64,000 nucleotides of DNA, taken from positions 1-64,000 of the forward strand of contig NZ_SLWN01000013.1 of the NCBI RefSeq assembly GCF_004342025.1, written 5' to 3'. The position numbers were made by a program, and so were the translations under genes. Shown in pieces: positions 43,808 to 52,106 of this stretch (position 1 is the stretch's first letter; every line of letters starts with the position of its first letter). Source of the stretch: Kribbella steppae. Its GTDB lineage: Bacteria > Actinomycetota > Actinomycetes > Propionibacteriales > Kribbellaceae. The notes below the pieces were generated by a model, which saw only the letters and a list, made by a program, of their open reading frames with translations, was not told where the DNA came from and did not search any database.

Positions 43808-44760
43808 GCTCCATTCCGGTCGAGAGGCACCCACAAGTTCACCTCGGTACCACCAGTCGGCGAGGCACCGAGATCGAGTGTGGCGCCGACCAGCAGGGCA
43901 CGCTCGCGCATGCCACGAATGCCGGCTCCCTCGTGGGCCAGGCCGAGGCCTCGGCCGTCGTCACGGATCCGGAGGCCTACAACTCCTTCGCTGTGCCGCA
44001 AGGTGATCTCGACGCGGGTAGCTTCGGCGTGGCGGGCGACGTTGGTCAGTCCCTCTTGGACGACCCGGTAGATGACCAGTTCGGTCTGCTCGTCCAACGC
44101 CGGTAGGCCAGGCTGGAATTCGTGAAGTATCGCGAGGCCGGTATGCGTGGACAGATCGGTGACCAGCGCAGTCAACGCACTGACCAGACCGAGATCCTCG
44201 AGCACGCCCGGCCGCAGCCTGCGCGCCAGCCGGCGTACCTCGTCGAGGCTGTCCCGGGTCGTCTGCTCAGCATGGTGCAGGTCCGCGCGCAGGTCGGCGT
44301 CATCCACCCGTTCGGCCGCGCGTATGAGTTCCAGCAGGACGGCGGTCAGGCTCTGCCCGACCTCATCATGTAGCTCCTGGGCGATCCGTCGGCGCTCCGC
44401 CTCCTGGGCCGACAGGGCTCGGGTGCTACTGGCCGCACGTTCAGCCTCCAACCTGGCCAGCATGTCGTTGAAGGCGCTGATCAACTGCGAGACACTGCCT
44501 TGCCCGGCGACCGGCAGGCGCTGCCCGGGTCGCAGCAGATCGACCGTGGCCATCCGGCGACTCAGGCGGTCCAGCGGCGCCAGCCCTACTTGCAGCAGTA
44601 CGGCGTTGGCGACCAGCATGACCACCAATCCGCCGAGCAGCACCAGGGCCTCGGTGAACACCACTGGAACAGAGACCGTCACCGGCGCCCACAGCAACAA
44701 AGCTGTCGCAGCAGCAAGCACCACCGCATTCAGCGCGAAGATGCGCCAGAACAATGGCAC
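43804..44760 (-). CDS. Sensor histidine kinase, HisKA_3 type
   Basis: A 318-residue membrane kinase from the GTG at 44760, chosen because AAAGGGGGG lies six bases before it; longer in-frame starts up to 44928 look noncoding. Two membrane helices (about 8-25 and 34-57) are followed by a HAMP-like linker. The dimerisation helix carries His131 in RIAQELHDEVGQSL. The HATPase domain (about 215-310) shows VQEGLTNVARHA, DDGRGLGL and GIRGMRERA. No haem or GAF domain is present, so it is not a DosS-like gas sensor. Confidence 0.88.
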   Translation of the reverse strand: MPLFWRIFALNAVVLAAATALLLWAPVTVSVPVVFTEALVLLGGLVVMLVANAVLLQVGLAPLDRLSRRMATVDLLRPGQRLPVAGQGSVSQLISAFNDMLARLEAERAASSTRALSAQEAERRRIAQELHDEVGQSLTAVLLELIRAAERVDDADLRADLHHAEQTTRDSLDEVRRLARRLRPGVLEDLGLVSALTALVTDLSTHTGLAILHEFQPGLPALDEQTELVIYRVVQEGLTNVARHAEATRVEITLRHSEGVVGLRIRDDGRGLGLAHEGAGIRGMRERALLVGATLDLGASPTGGTEVNLWVPLDRNGA

Positions 44761-44934
44761 CGCAAGCCCCCCTTTCTTCGCCGGAGCGGTTTCCTGGCCC
44801 GGCAGATACAGAGCGGATGATGCGCGAGCGGCCGGTAGATGGTGCACGCCATCCAGACTGCCTGCTCCCCCACCGCAAGTCGATCCGGCCTGACCCTCAT
44901 CCACCAACCGCCGCATGCAGCCCGCCATGACCCG

Positions 44935-44959
44935 AAATGGGTGTCAGGCCCAATGGTCT
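44935..44959 (+). promoter_or_regulatory. Conserved upstream block A of the short DksA gene
   Basis: A 25-bp sequence containing GGTGTCAGGCCCAATGGTC begins 169 bp before the short DksA-like gene. It recurs with one base changed at 52853-52877, 165 bp before the paralogue. Little else upstream is so conserved, so it is probably a regulator binding site. Its partial dyad (GGCCCAATGGTC) is reminiscent of response-regulator boxes. Confidence 0.6.
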
Positions 44960-45027
44960 TCGATCGCAGCATCGCCGATGGTGGAGACAGAACCTAATCA
45001 CGAGCCTCAAGACGGGCGACGCAGGCA

Positions 45028-45066
45028 GCCGGCGTACGCAGGTGACCTCCCAGGACGTACGCCGGC
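45028..45066 (+). promoter_or_regulatory. 5'-leader hairpin A of the short DksA gene
   Basis: GCCGGCGTACG (45028-45038) pairs perfectly with CGTACGCCGGC (45056-45066) across 17 bases. It ends 37 bases before the ATG. The paralogue at 52943-52980 has the same hairpin at the same distance, with a matched base change on both arms, which supports an RNA structure. Confidence 0.7.
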
Positions 45067-45103
45067 CTCCCGTTTGCCGTCCCCTTGAAAGGACCCGACT
45101 CAG

Positions 45104-45415
45104 ATGACCACCGACATGGGCCGCACCCAGCAACTCACAAAGCACGAAGCTCGCCAGCGTTTGGAACACGAGCGCAACTCCCGCCTCGCCCAGCTCAGGG
45201 CGATCGAGGATTCCGCGCCACATGCGGACCGAGGCTTGCAGGACGCGCAGACCGCCGCGATTCAACGGGTGCTCGAAGAGATCGACGCAGCCGGAAGTCG
45301 TTTGGCAGACGGCTCCTACGGGACGTGCGTCAACTGCCGAACCGCTATTCCCGTCGAACGCCTCGAGATCCTGCCCTATGTGCGCTTCTGTGTCAGCTGC
45401 CAGCAACAAGCGTGA
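45104..45415 (+). CDS. TraR/DksA-type zinc-finger protein, short form A
   Basis: A 103-residue protein: basic N-terminal helix with HEARQRLEHERNSRLAQL, a second helix from about 45 to 65, and a C4 finger CVNCRTAIPVERLEILPY then CVSC (about 75-100). It is shorter than the DksA forms at 42395 and 52107. The ATG follows GAAAGGACCC. A near-identical paralogue lies at 53018-53332. The leader hairpin just upstream suggests post-transcriptional control. Confidence 0.82.
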   Translation: MTTDMGRTQQLTKHEARQRLEHERNSRLAQLRAIEDSAPHADRGLQDAQTAAIQRVLEEIDAAGSRLADGSYGTCVNCRTAIPVERLEILPYVRFCVSCQQQA

Positions 45416-45437
45416 CCACCCACGCCGCCTGGTCCGA

Positions 45438-45626
45438 ATGGACGCGGGGCGGTACGGCAGGTGCGGTCGGTGCGGTCGGTGCGGTCGGTGCGGTCGGTGC
45501 GGTCGGTGCGGTCGGTGCGGTCGGTGCGGTCGGTGCGGTCGGTGCACGAGCCTCGAATGCCTATCCGTCCACCCGCAGGCGCGCTACTGCACGCGGTGTC
45601 AACAATTCCTCGCCATGCAGGGCTGA
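45438..45626 (+). pseudogene. Third DksA-like zinc-finger gene, N-terminally deleted, with expanded repeat
   Basis: From an ATG at 45438 the frame reads DAGRYGRC, nine GRC units in all, then TSLECLSVHPQARYCTRCQQF. The intact paralogue at 53329-53721 has TGRYGRCSRCGHAIS and SYPQAAYCTHCHQ at the same place, so the zinc-finger half survives, but the first 80 or so codons are gone. The repeat expands the CxxC knuckle into a run of cysteines every third residue. A 62-residue product is possible but unproven, because no good ribosome site is seen. Confidence 0.65.
45460..45540 (+). repeat. Nine perfect copies of a 9-bp tandem repeat (GGTGCGGTC)
   Basis: The unit GGTGCGGTC is repeated nine times without error, flanked by degenerate copies GGTACGGCA before and GGTGCACGA after. 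Because the unit is a multiple of three, copy-number change would add or remove Gly-Arg-Cys without shifting the frame of the zinc-finger remnant. Confidence 0.95.
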
Positions 45627-45709
45627 GCGGGTTCACCAAGTGGGTGCAGTTCCGTCCCCGCGGCCGCTCGGCCCCGATTTCTCACGGTCGGGGTGACCAA
45701 CGAGATGAG

Positions 45710-46370
45710 TCAATTGTCATCCTGCAGCCGCGCTGCTTCCCGTCCCGCCAGGTAGCCGAACACCAGCCCCAGCGAGATCGTCGCTCCAACACCTCCGTAG
45801 AACCCCTTGGTGGGTGCCCCTCCCGCATTGCCGGCGGCGTACAGGCCCGGAATGACCTCGCCCTCGGTGTCCAGCGCGCGCCCGAGTGCGTCGGTCTTCG
45901 GACCTCCCACAGTACCGAGCGCGCTGGCCGCGACCTTGAGCGCGTAGTACGGCGCGGTGTCGACCGGCCCCAGCACGCTCGACTTCGGGCTCTTCAGCAC
46001 AGGTCGGATGATCTTCGCCAGGGGCCCGACCACGATGGAACGCACGCGCTCGGGATCGTTCTTTCTCGCCACCCGTCCCGCGAGCCTGCTCGCGACCGGT
46101 CCGATCACCGCGGCTATGCCCATCCGAGCCTTCGCGGTGGCAGCGGGGAACCGCGCGTCGGGCGAGTTCTTGCCCAGCCGGGGATAGAAGGCACCGAAGT
46201 AGCGATCGAACCTGGGCACGGTGGAACGGCGGCGGTGGCTCGACCGGACGCCATCCGGTCGGCTGCGGGAACTGCTGGGACGGCGGCCGCGCAAACGGCT
46301 GGGACGGCTGCCACACTTGCTGGGGACGCCGAGGATAGCCAGGCTGTTCCGCCCCGTATTGATCACTCAC
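45710..46370 (-). pseudogene. Chimera of a Pro/Gln-rich N-terminus and an FAD-flavoprotein C-terminus
   Basis: A real start is present: GTG at 46370 behind AAGGAGTTGAC, opening a Pro/Gln-rich segment (SDQYGAEQPGYPRRPQQ onward) typical of the N-termini of actinobacterial membrane proteins. After about 50 codons the sense passes to another frame. That frame reads VPRFDRYFGAFYPRLGKNS and ends with GTVGGPKTDALGRAL, GLYAAGNAGGAPTKGFYGG and GVGATISLGLVFGYLAG, the C-terminal part of a fumarate reductase/ketosteroid dehydrogenase-like flavoprotein. The FAD-binding N-terminus is absent. Two broken genes have been joined. Confidence 0.75.
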
Positions 46371-46622
46371 GTCAACTCCTTGCTGTGCTGGCCACCGTCA
46401 GCACGTAACGGTGGTACGGCAAAACCTGGGCCTGAGCCCCAGCACTGTCGACCGAGGGACAACCTCTTCGAAAGGTCGTCACCCACTCGATGCTTGATCC
46501 AGCAACGAAGTTGCACGGTGAACCGACCCATCGGGAGGCAGCGGGCCTGTCGCCGGTTCTCTACGTCGTCGGCCGCACCAGGCCGCAGACGTCCGAATCA
46601 TGGTCAAGCAGCGAAGGTTCGC

Positions 46623-47456
46623 TCAAGCGCCGCGAACGGCTGGCGTTGCTTCTGGTTCGGGACGGTCGACCGTGTCGGGCTTGGCTGGTTCGATGTCGCG
46701 CGGTCGTGCCACCGGCTCGCCGTGGCGGTCGAGGTAGAGGGTTGCCTTGCGGCCAAGATTCGGATCCTCGCTGGCATAGACGACACGTACGGCCGCGACG
46801 ACATCCATGAAGAGGCCGATCGCAGGTGAGTGGATGACTCCCGCTTCAGCGAACTCAGGCCGTGCGCCCGGCAACTCAGGCGGTTCGAAGCCTCGTCGTA
46901 CCAGGCTGCCCAGGACCTGCGCCTCTTTGAGTACGGCCACGGACAGTTCCGGCCAATGCACCTCAACATTGCCGATGTCACCTTTTGCGGTCAGGCCAAC
47001 GGTCGCATGAGACGACCAAACCACAACGCCGTCCACGGTGCGCCTCGCCCGCGCCAACTTCCGGATCACCAACGGGTCATGGAGACGGAACTCTTCATCT
47101 GAAACACGCTCTGCCACTTGCCCGTACTCCGCAAGGATCTCGAGGCTCGCGATCTCCCGCAGCGGAATCTCCGCCGCGCGGAGCACGCGACGGCAAGCGG
47201 CAATCGGCGTCCGGTCTGCGCCTGTCCAGGCGCCCAACGCGCGCAGGTGACCATACCGTGTATCCGTGGCGAACAACGTCCGGCTGTCGTGTCGCTGGCT
47301 GAACGTCAGATTCTTGGAGCGAATCCCGGAGATATTCGCTGCCGAGCCGAACTCGGCACGAGCGAACTTGAAGCCGGCAATCGAGGCAGCGGCATCCACT
47401 AGGTCCGTCCGGACCACTCGAGACAAACGTCGCTGCTGAGCGGTCATGTCAGGCAT
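46623..47456 (-). CDS. Protein of unknown function, partner of the caspase-like protein
   Basis: A 277-residue soluble protein that I do not recognise. It has an N-terminal region with FKFARAEFGSAANISGIRSKN, a helix-rich middle (ACRRVLRAAEIPLREIASLE) and a strand-rich part (VDGVVVWSSHATVGLTAKGD). A Pro/Glu-rich tail ends the protein. The ATG at 47456 is chosen for the GGAGAG before it; another ATG at 47486 would overlap the upstream gene. It follows the DUF6345-like gene by 14 bp, so the two are almost certainly one operon and probably act together. Confidence 0.65.
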   Translation of the reverse strand: MPDMTAQQRRLSRVVRTDLVDAAASIAGFKFARAEFGSAANISGIRSKNLTFSQRHDSRTLFATDTRYGHLRALGAWTGADRTPIAACRRVLRAAEIPLREIASLEILAEYGQVAERVSDEEFRLHDPLVIRKLARARRTVDGVVVWSSHATVGLTAKGDIGNVEVHWPELSVAVLKEAQVLGSLVRRGFEPPELPGARPEFAEAGVIHSPAIGLFMDVVAAVRVVYASEDPNLGRKATLYLDRHGEPVARPRDIEPAKPDTVDRPEPEATPAVRGA

Positions 47457-47470
47457 CGAACTCTCCGATC

Positions 47471-48229
47471 TCAGCCAGTACGCCATCGCCAGGCGGCCCA
47501 GTTCGCCACCGGGTCTGCCCTGTTGTCGGTCACCCGCTCGTTCTCGCGACGGTCGATGGCGTCGGCCTGCGTGGCACCGACCGCCAGCGCCACCGCCGAG
47601 CAGCCGGACTGGACGTCGATTGTGCCAACGTCCATCCAGGCGTCTCCCACGCTCTGCTGCGGAAACAGCCAGGACAGGACCCCGGGGAGTCCGGCCGTCC
47701 GAGCGGCCAGTTGGGACCCGCGGGCGGCGCTGTCGAGTGCATCCGCCCTCGACGTCCCTGAATGCCCCGTCGCCACATGCAGACCCTGGAACACTGGAAA
47801 CCAATTGTTCGCCAAGGACACCAGGTCCATCGGGCACGAAGCATCGACGAACATGAACTGCAGGGTGCCCCTGCCGTTGCCCCACCGCGACGAGTTGCCG
47901 ATATTGACGGTGTTCGGCGTACCGAAGTTGCCACAGACAACAAGGAAATCCGGGCTTGTCGCGGCCGGCGGATTCTGGCAGCTGCCGTGCCCCGCGAAGA
48001 GATACACATCAGGGAGTTCGCTCCCCCCGGAAGGATCAAGGTCTCCGCCGTCATCGCGGAAATCCGACCCCCACACGTCGCCGTTCTCCCATGTGGACAC
48101 CGACGAGTGACCAGCGAGCCCGTACCACGCTTGAAACGCACGCACCTCGGTAATCGTTTCAGGCAAGTCCGGACCACCACACCCGTTGGGAACGTAGTCC
48201 CGGACACCCCCGGTCGAATAGCGCATCAT
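47471..48229 (-). CDS. DUF6345-like protein with caspase-like His/Cys signature
   Basis: A 252-residue protein. It shows VWGSDFRDDGGDLDPS (about 52-67), then a hydrophobic strand ending in a His-Gly pair, VYLFAGHGS (His81), and a second strand ending in FMFVDASCPMD (Cys132). This order, strand-HG then strand-(D/E)xxC, is the pattern of clan CD cysteine peptidases such as caspases, legumain and gingipain. I relate it to DUF6345 from memory, and peptidase activity is inferred. There is no signal peptide. The operon partner at 46623-47456 could be a substrate or regulator. Confidence 0.65.
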   Translation of the reverse strand: MMRYSTGGVRDYVPNGCGGPDLPETITEVRAFQAWYGLAGHSSVSTWENGDVWGSDFRDDGGDLDPSGGSELPDVYLFAGHGSCQNPPAATSPDFLVVCGNFGTPNTVNIGNSSRWGNGRGTLQFMFVDASCPMDLVSLANNWFPVFQGLHVATGHSGTSRADALDSAARGSQLAARTAGLPGVLSWLFPQQSVGDAWMDVGTIDVQSGCSAVALAVGATQADAIDRRENERVTDNRADPVANWAAWRWRTG

Positions 48230-48755
48230 GCCTCCCCACAGATGCTGCCCTTCTCACAGCATCACGCCCACAGCACAACGGCGCAAGAGACCATCCGCTC
48301 CGTTGGACTCTGTCGTGGATCCAGACCTCCTAGGCGATGCGCGTCTCCATCCGAGTTGTACTGCGTCGCCTGACAACGCACACCCGCGCAGACGGACGAG
48401 CAGAACGCGCTGGACCAACCGCCAGCGTCTCTCGAGAGTTCGAGGTAGCTCATCCGAGCGGCGTCACATTGGTCTCCGAATGGCTCCCGGCGCTGGCCAC
48501 CGCGGGCACGAAGAAGCCACGCTCAGGATCGTCCGGGCCAAGTACAACTAAGCGCGATCGCCATCAATCGCTGCATCAACGCCGACGCGCGTCCACATCC
48601 CAGTCGATCAAGCGGCCGACGCAGAAACACGCGCCCCAGGATTGGGGTGTACCAAGGTGGGGCAATAGCTGCCAGCGGAGCACGCAACGGAAGCAGATGC
48701 GCATCGGCGGCATCGCCTTGGGCCCCGCCGCGAACCTATTTGTCCGTGCCCTGGA
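48230..48755. other. Intergenic stretch without a recognisable gene
   Basis: About 525 bp lie between the divergent-looking caspase-like operon and the end of the membrane protein 2 gene. The open frames present have no recognisable start signals or domains. The promoter of the caspase-like operon should be near 48240-48300, but I see no clear dyad. The sequence may be old decayed coding DNA. Confidence 0.5.
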
Positions 48756-49463
48756 TCAGACCGTTCCATCGATAGATGAGCGGCCCGAGGCGGCGTCTCC
48801 CAGGACGAACCTGCTCGGGTCGCCGGCGGCTCTGGCTCCTGAAGCAAGCCAGGCTGCGACTCCGTGCGGATTGCGCCGCTCCAGTTCAACGAGATACGCA
48901 AGGCGCGCTTCGACGATACGTGAGCGTTCTGCCGGCGAGTTGGCTCTCTGCAGGGCAGAGAAGCTGGCCCTCCAGGCCAGGCACAAGGCGTCGTCGCTCA
49001 GTTCAGCAGCCTCGACCTCCGGCTCGACAGCCGACGCCAACTCGCGGATCGCAGCTTCATGGGTGGGCACCATGTTGCGCTCACCAGCGCTCGCGGGATG
49101 TGGCAGATCTTCGTGATCTCTGAGCCAGCCGAACCAGCGGCGAGCGACGTACGGCGAGCCACCGGCCGTCAACACGAGCACCAGCACCGCCATCGGTGCA
49201 CCGAGCAACGTCCCGAGGCCGCCGAACGCGACCGTCCCCGCTCCGGCAAGGACCGTGCTCTTGAACACTGTTCTCCACCGATCCCGCCCGAGCGGGGACT
49301 CGTCTTTGGGCGTGAGCGCGACCATGGCAGCGAAGCTGCCGGTGAAGGCTCCGACGCCGAAGAAGAAGGCGATCGTCGCAACCGACCAAGTGGACGCGGC
49401 CAGGGCACCTGTCATCCCGACGATGCCGCAGAAGCCCAGCCACGCAACCCGGTACGCCCTCAT
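48756..49463 (-). CDS. Membrane protein of unknown function 2 (paralogue of 17132-17875)
   Basis: A 235-residue paralogue of the protein at 17132. It shares the MRAYRVxW start, four N-terminal membrane helices, the soluble WRASFSALQRANSP block and the AAWLASGARAAGDPSRFVLGD tail. The ATG at 49463 is used to match the paralogue; an upstream in-frame start adds 13 unconserved residues. The shared promoter element lies 116 bp upstream. As in copy 1, a universal stress gene is divergent from it, but no regulator lies between them. Confidence 0.76.
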   Translation of the reverse strand: MRAYRVAWLGFCGIVGMTGALAASTWSVATIAFFFGVGAFTGSFAAMVALTPKDESPLGRDRWRTVFKSTVLAGAGTVAFGGLGTLLGAPMAVLVLVLTAGGSPYVARRWFGWLRDHEDLPHPASAGERNMVPTHEAAIRELASAVEPEVEAAELSDDALCLAWRASFSALQRANSPAERSRIVEARLAYLVELERRNPHGVAAWLASGARAAGDPSRFVLGDAASGRSSIDGTV

Positions 49464-49538
49464 CGCTCGTCCTTCCGCATCCAATCTTCGTGTCCTTACC
49501 ACTGTGCCGCTGTTGAGCGCCGGAGCCTACGGCCACGA

Positions 49539-49579
49539 CCGGCCAATCCAGGGCCGCTCTGGCTGCCGACACCCGGCAA
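49539..49579 (-). promoter_or_regulatory. Stress-island promoter element (membrane protein 2)
   Basis: Minus strand: TTGCCGGGTGTCGGCAG (49579-49563), a 16-bp gap, then TTGGCCGG (49546-49539). The second arm has one mismatch to CGGCAA. It faces away from the element of the divergent universal stress gene about 90 bp further on. Confidence 0.7.
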
Positions 49580-49669
49580 ACCAGACCACCTCAGCCAGGC
49601 ATGTCACGGACCCGCTTCCCGTCCGTGCTGGACAGATGCGAGCTCGGGACGGTTGCGAGTAGACGAACG

Positions 49670-49722
49670 TTGCCGGTGGTCGGCCACAAGGCCAGTCACA
49701 GGTTCGCCGAGCGCGCCACTAC
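49670..49722 (+). promoter_or_regulatory. Stress-island promoter element (universal stress protein 2)
   Basis: TTGCCGGTGGTCGGCCA (49670-49686), a 16-bp gap, TTCGCCGA (49703-49710), then CACTAC (49717-49722). It begins 119 bp before the ATG, exactly as at the first universal stress gene. The block CACAGGTTCGCCGA is identical in both. Confidence 0.75.
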
Positions 49723-49788
49723 TCGTCAGCCAGCCCGGATGACACGGTCGGTGCCCTCAGGTAGCGAGCACGCACGCGGAGAGGCGGC

Positions 49789-50757
49789 ATGGCGAGCAGA
49801 ATTGTAGGGAGGAATCAGGGCCGTCGTGCGGTCCTCGTCGGAGTCGACGGCTCTGTGTCCGCCCAGGGCGCACTGTCTTGGGCCGCCGGGGAGGCTTCGT
49901 ACCGGCACAGTTCGTTGCGCATCGTCCACGCCTTCAGCTCGCCGACGACCAGCAGTCCAGTGGACATGGCCTTCGTCGGACCTGTGTACGAGGGCGTCCT
50001 GTCGGCGGCCGAATGGATCGTCAGGGAGGCGGAGGACTATGCGCGGCGACTGGCTCCCGGCATCAGGATCACTGGTGAGATGTTCGTAGCCACCGCCGCA
50101 CCCATGTTGCTGCGCGAGGCGCGTGATGCCGAACTCGTGGTCGTGGGCAGCCGTGGCCTCGGCGGGTTCCATGGTCTGCTCGTCGGGTCCGTGAGCGTTG
50201 CGGTAGCCGCGCACGCTCCGTGCCCCGTGATCGTCGTCCGGCCCCGACCCGACGGCAGCGCATTCCCGGCCACGCCGACAGGCCGGATCGTGGTCGGCGT
50301 CGACGGCTCTGACGTCTCGACCGCGGCAATCCGGTTCGCGCTCCAGGAGGCGGCACGTCGCCACGTCGGCGTCACCGCCGTGCACGCCGTGGCGCCACCG
50401 CGTCGGCACCGGTGTCCTACCCGCGTCGCCGAAGCGATCGACCAACAACTGTTCGCCGAGTCACTGGATCGCATGCGAGTGTCCGGCATCGACTTGCAGA
50501 CAAGGCTTGTGCACGCTCATCCAGCTCAGGCGCTGATCGAGGCGTCGGCCGGCGCTGGACTGGTCGTGGTCGGTTCGGACGGCAATGCCGACCTGCTGCT
50601 CGGCTCGGTAAGCCAGGCCGTGCTGCACCACTCCGACTGTCCAGTAGCCGTTGTCCGCCCCCGCCCGGTGACGAGCGTCAACCGCCTGCCCGCGCGCGGG
50701 CCGCAGCTCCAACTCACTACATCCCAGCGTTTGCCGGATCTCAAGGATCTGCCATGA
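49789..50757 (+). CDS. Universal stress protein 2, tandem UspA domains
   Basis: A 322-residue paralogue of the protein at 19493. Domain 1 (about 13-150) keeps GSRGLGGFHGLLVGSVS. In domain 2 (about 160-300) the glycine motif is shortened to GSDGNADLLLGSVS, lacking part of the G-2x-G-9x-G pattern, so ATP binding by that half may be altered. The ATG follows GGAGAGGCGGC. Unlike copy 1 it is not followed by aceE. The gene ends 265 bp before the convergent slipin gene. Confidence 0.88.
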   Translation: MASRIVGRNQGRRAVLVGVDGSVSAQGALSWAAGEASYRHSSLRIVHAFSSPTTSSPVDMAFVGPVYEGVLSAAEWIVREAEDYARRLAPGIRITGEMFVATAAPMLLREARDAELVVVGSRGLGGFHGLLVGSVSVAVAAHAPCPVIVVRPRPDGSAFPATPTGRIVVGVDGSDVSTAAIRFALQEAARRHVGVTAVHAVAPPRRHRCPTRVAEAIDQQLFAESLDRMRVSGIDLQTRLVHAHPAQALIEASAGAGLVVVGSDGNADLLLGSVSQAVLHHSDCPVAVVRPRPVTSVNRLPARGPQLQLTTSQRLPDLKDLP

Positions 50758-51022
50758 CGTCTACGTCGCGTGTTGAGCTGCGCCCCCGCAGCTTGAGGAT
50801 GCCCTGGACTCCCGCGTGATCCTCGGGGCGACGCCGAGCGTCGCCAGACTGATGCCGGCATCTGTGACCACCCCAGGCTGATGACCTCAAGCCCCCTCGA
50901 GGGGAGTCTCGGCCACCAGGCCGCTGCCGGTACTGACCAGCTGGCCAAGTACCGCAGCTCAGCTCTAGAGGTTCACCAGCCGACTCTCATTGCCCCAGGC
51001 AACGAGAGCCGGACGACCCCCG

Positions 51023-51967
51023 TCAGGGTTGCCACGCCGGGTCGGCACAACCTGGGGGTAGTGCGACCCACTGTGGTTGTGCCGACCCGGCCGTCTTCGG
51101 GGAGGCGGCCAATGCCGCTCCGTGTGCTGTGATCGTCGTGGCCAGTACTGCGTTGTCGGCCGCCGGCTCGATGGTCTCCGGCACGTTGGCGGCAGACGAC
51201 CTGACGGTCTCCGGCGGAGTTGATCGTTCTAGGAACCGGAGCAGCTCGACCGGGAAGGGCAGCACCAGAGTCGAGTTCTTCTCCGCGGCGACCTCGACGA
51301 CCGTTTGCAGCAGCCGCAACTGCAGAGCTGCTGGGTGTTCCGACATCACCTCGGCCGCCTGGCCCAGCTTCTCCGATGCCTGCAGTTCGCCGTCCGCGGT
51401 GATGATGCGAGCCCGACGCTCCCGCTCCGCCTCGGCCTGACGCGACATCGACCGCTTCATCGACTCCGGCAACGCAACATCCTTGATCTCCACCCGCTCG
51501 ATATGAACACCCCAATCCAACGCCGGACTGTCGATCATCAACTCCATCCCCTGATTCAGCCGCTCCCGGTTCGACAACAGATCATCCAGGTCGCTCTTAC
51601 CGATGATCGAGCGCAGCGACGTCTGCGCGACCTGCCCGATAGCCGAGACGTAGTCCTGAACATCGACGGCCGCGCGGACCGGATCGATCACGCTGAAGTA
51701 GACCACCGCGTCAACACGAACCGTCACGTTGTCCCGAGTAATACCGTCCTGCGCAGGCACCGGCATCGTGATGATCTGCATGTTCACCTTCTGCAACCGA
51801 TCCACGACCGGCACCAGCAACGCAAGACCAGGCCGCCGGACCTCCGGACGCACCCGCCCAAACCGAAACACAACACCACGCTCGAACTGCCTGACCACAC
51901 GCACACTCGACGCGATCGCGACCAGGCCCACGACCAACGCAACCAACACCACATTCATGACGATCAT
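51023..51967 (-). CDS. SPFH/band-7 protein (slipin, stomatin-like)
   Basis: A 314-residue membrane-associated scaffold protein. One N-terminal membrane helix (about 3-22) precedes the SPFH domain (about 28-180), with QFERGVVFRFGRV, RPGLALLVPVVDRL and the DVALPESMKRSMSRQAEAERERRA helix. The C-terminal 60 residues are low-complexity. Slipins organise membrane microdomains under stress. The ATG at 51967 follows GGAGCAG; a second ATG three codons on is possible. It lies between the stress genes but without the shared promoter element that I can see. Confidence 0.88.
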   Translation of the reverse strand: MIVMNVVLVALVVGLVAIASSVRVVRQFERGVVFRFGRVRPEVRRPGLALLVPVVDRLQKVNMQIITMPVPAQDGITRDNVTVRVDAVVYFSVIDPVRAAVDVQDYVSAIGQVAQTSLRSIIGKSDLDDLLSNRERLNQGMELMIDSPALDWGVHIERVEIKDVALPESMKRSMSRQAEAERERRARIITADGELQASEKLGQAAEVMSEHPAALQLRLLQTVVEVAAEKNSTLVLPFPVELLRFLERSTPPETVRSSAANVPETIEPAADNAVLATTITAHGAALAASPKTAGSAQPQWVALPPGCADPAWQP

Positions 51968-52106
51968 TTCTGCTCCGTTAGATGAGGCACCCGCGGTGCG
52001 GTCACCGCCAAGCCCGCGGGCGTTTGCGAACCGACTCCTCCACTGGTCGCTGCACGTCGGCGGACTACGCGGATCGTCGTTGGCCTGGATGCCTCCAGGC
52101 GTCGGC

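Noticed and set aside
45460..45540. Possible CRISPR array
   Set aside because: The units are 9 bp and directly adjacent, with no spacers and no cas genes nearby.
45085..46408. Open frames with long Gly-Ala-Val, Ser-Val-Arg or antisense His-Arg-Pro repeats
   Set aside because: These are the other frames of the 9-bp repeat at 45460-45540. Only the Gly-Arg-Cys frame continues into zinc-finger sequence matching the paralogue.
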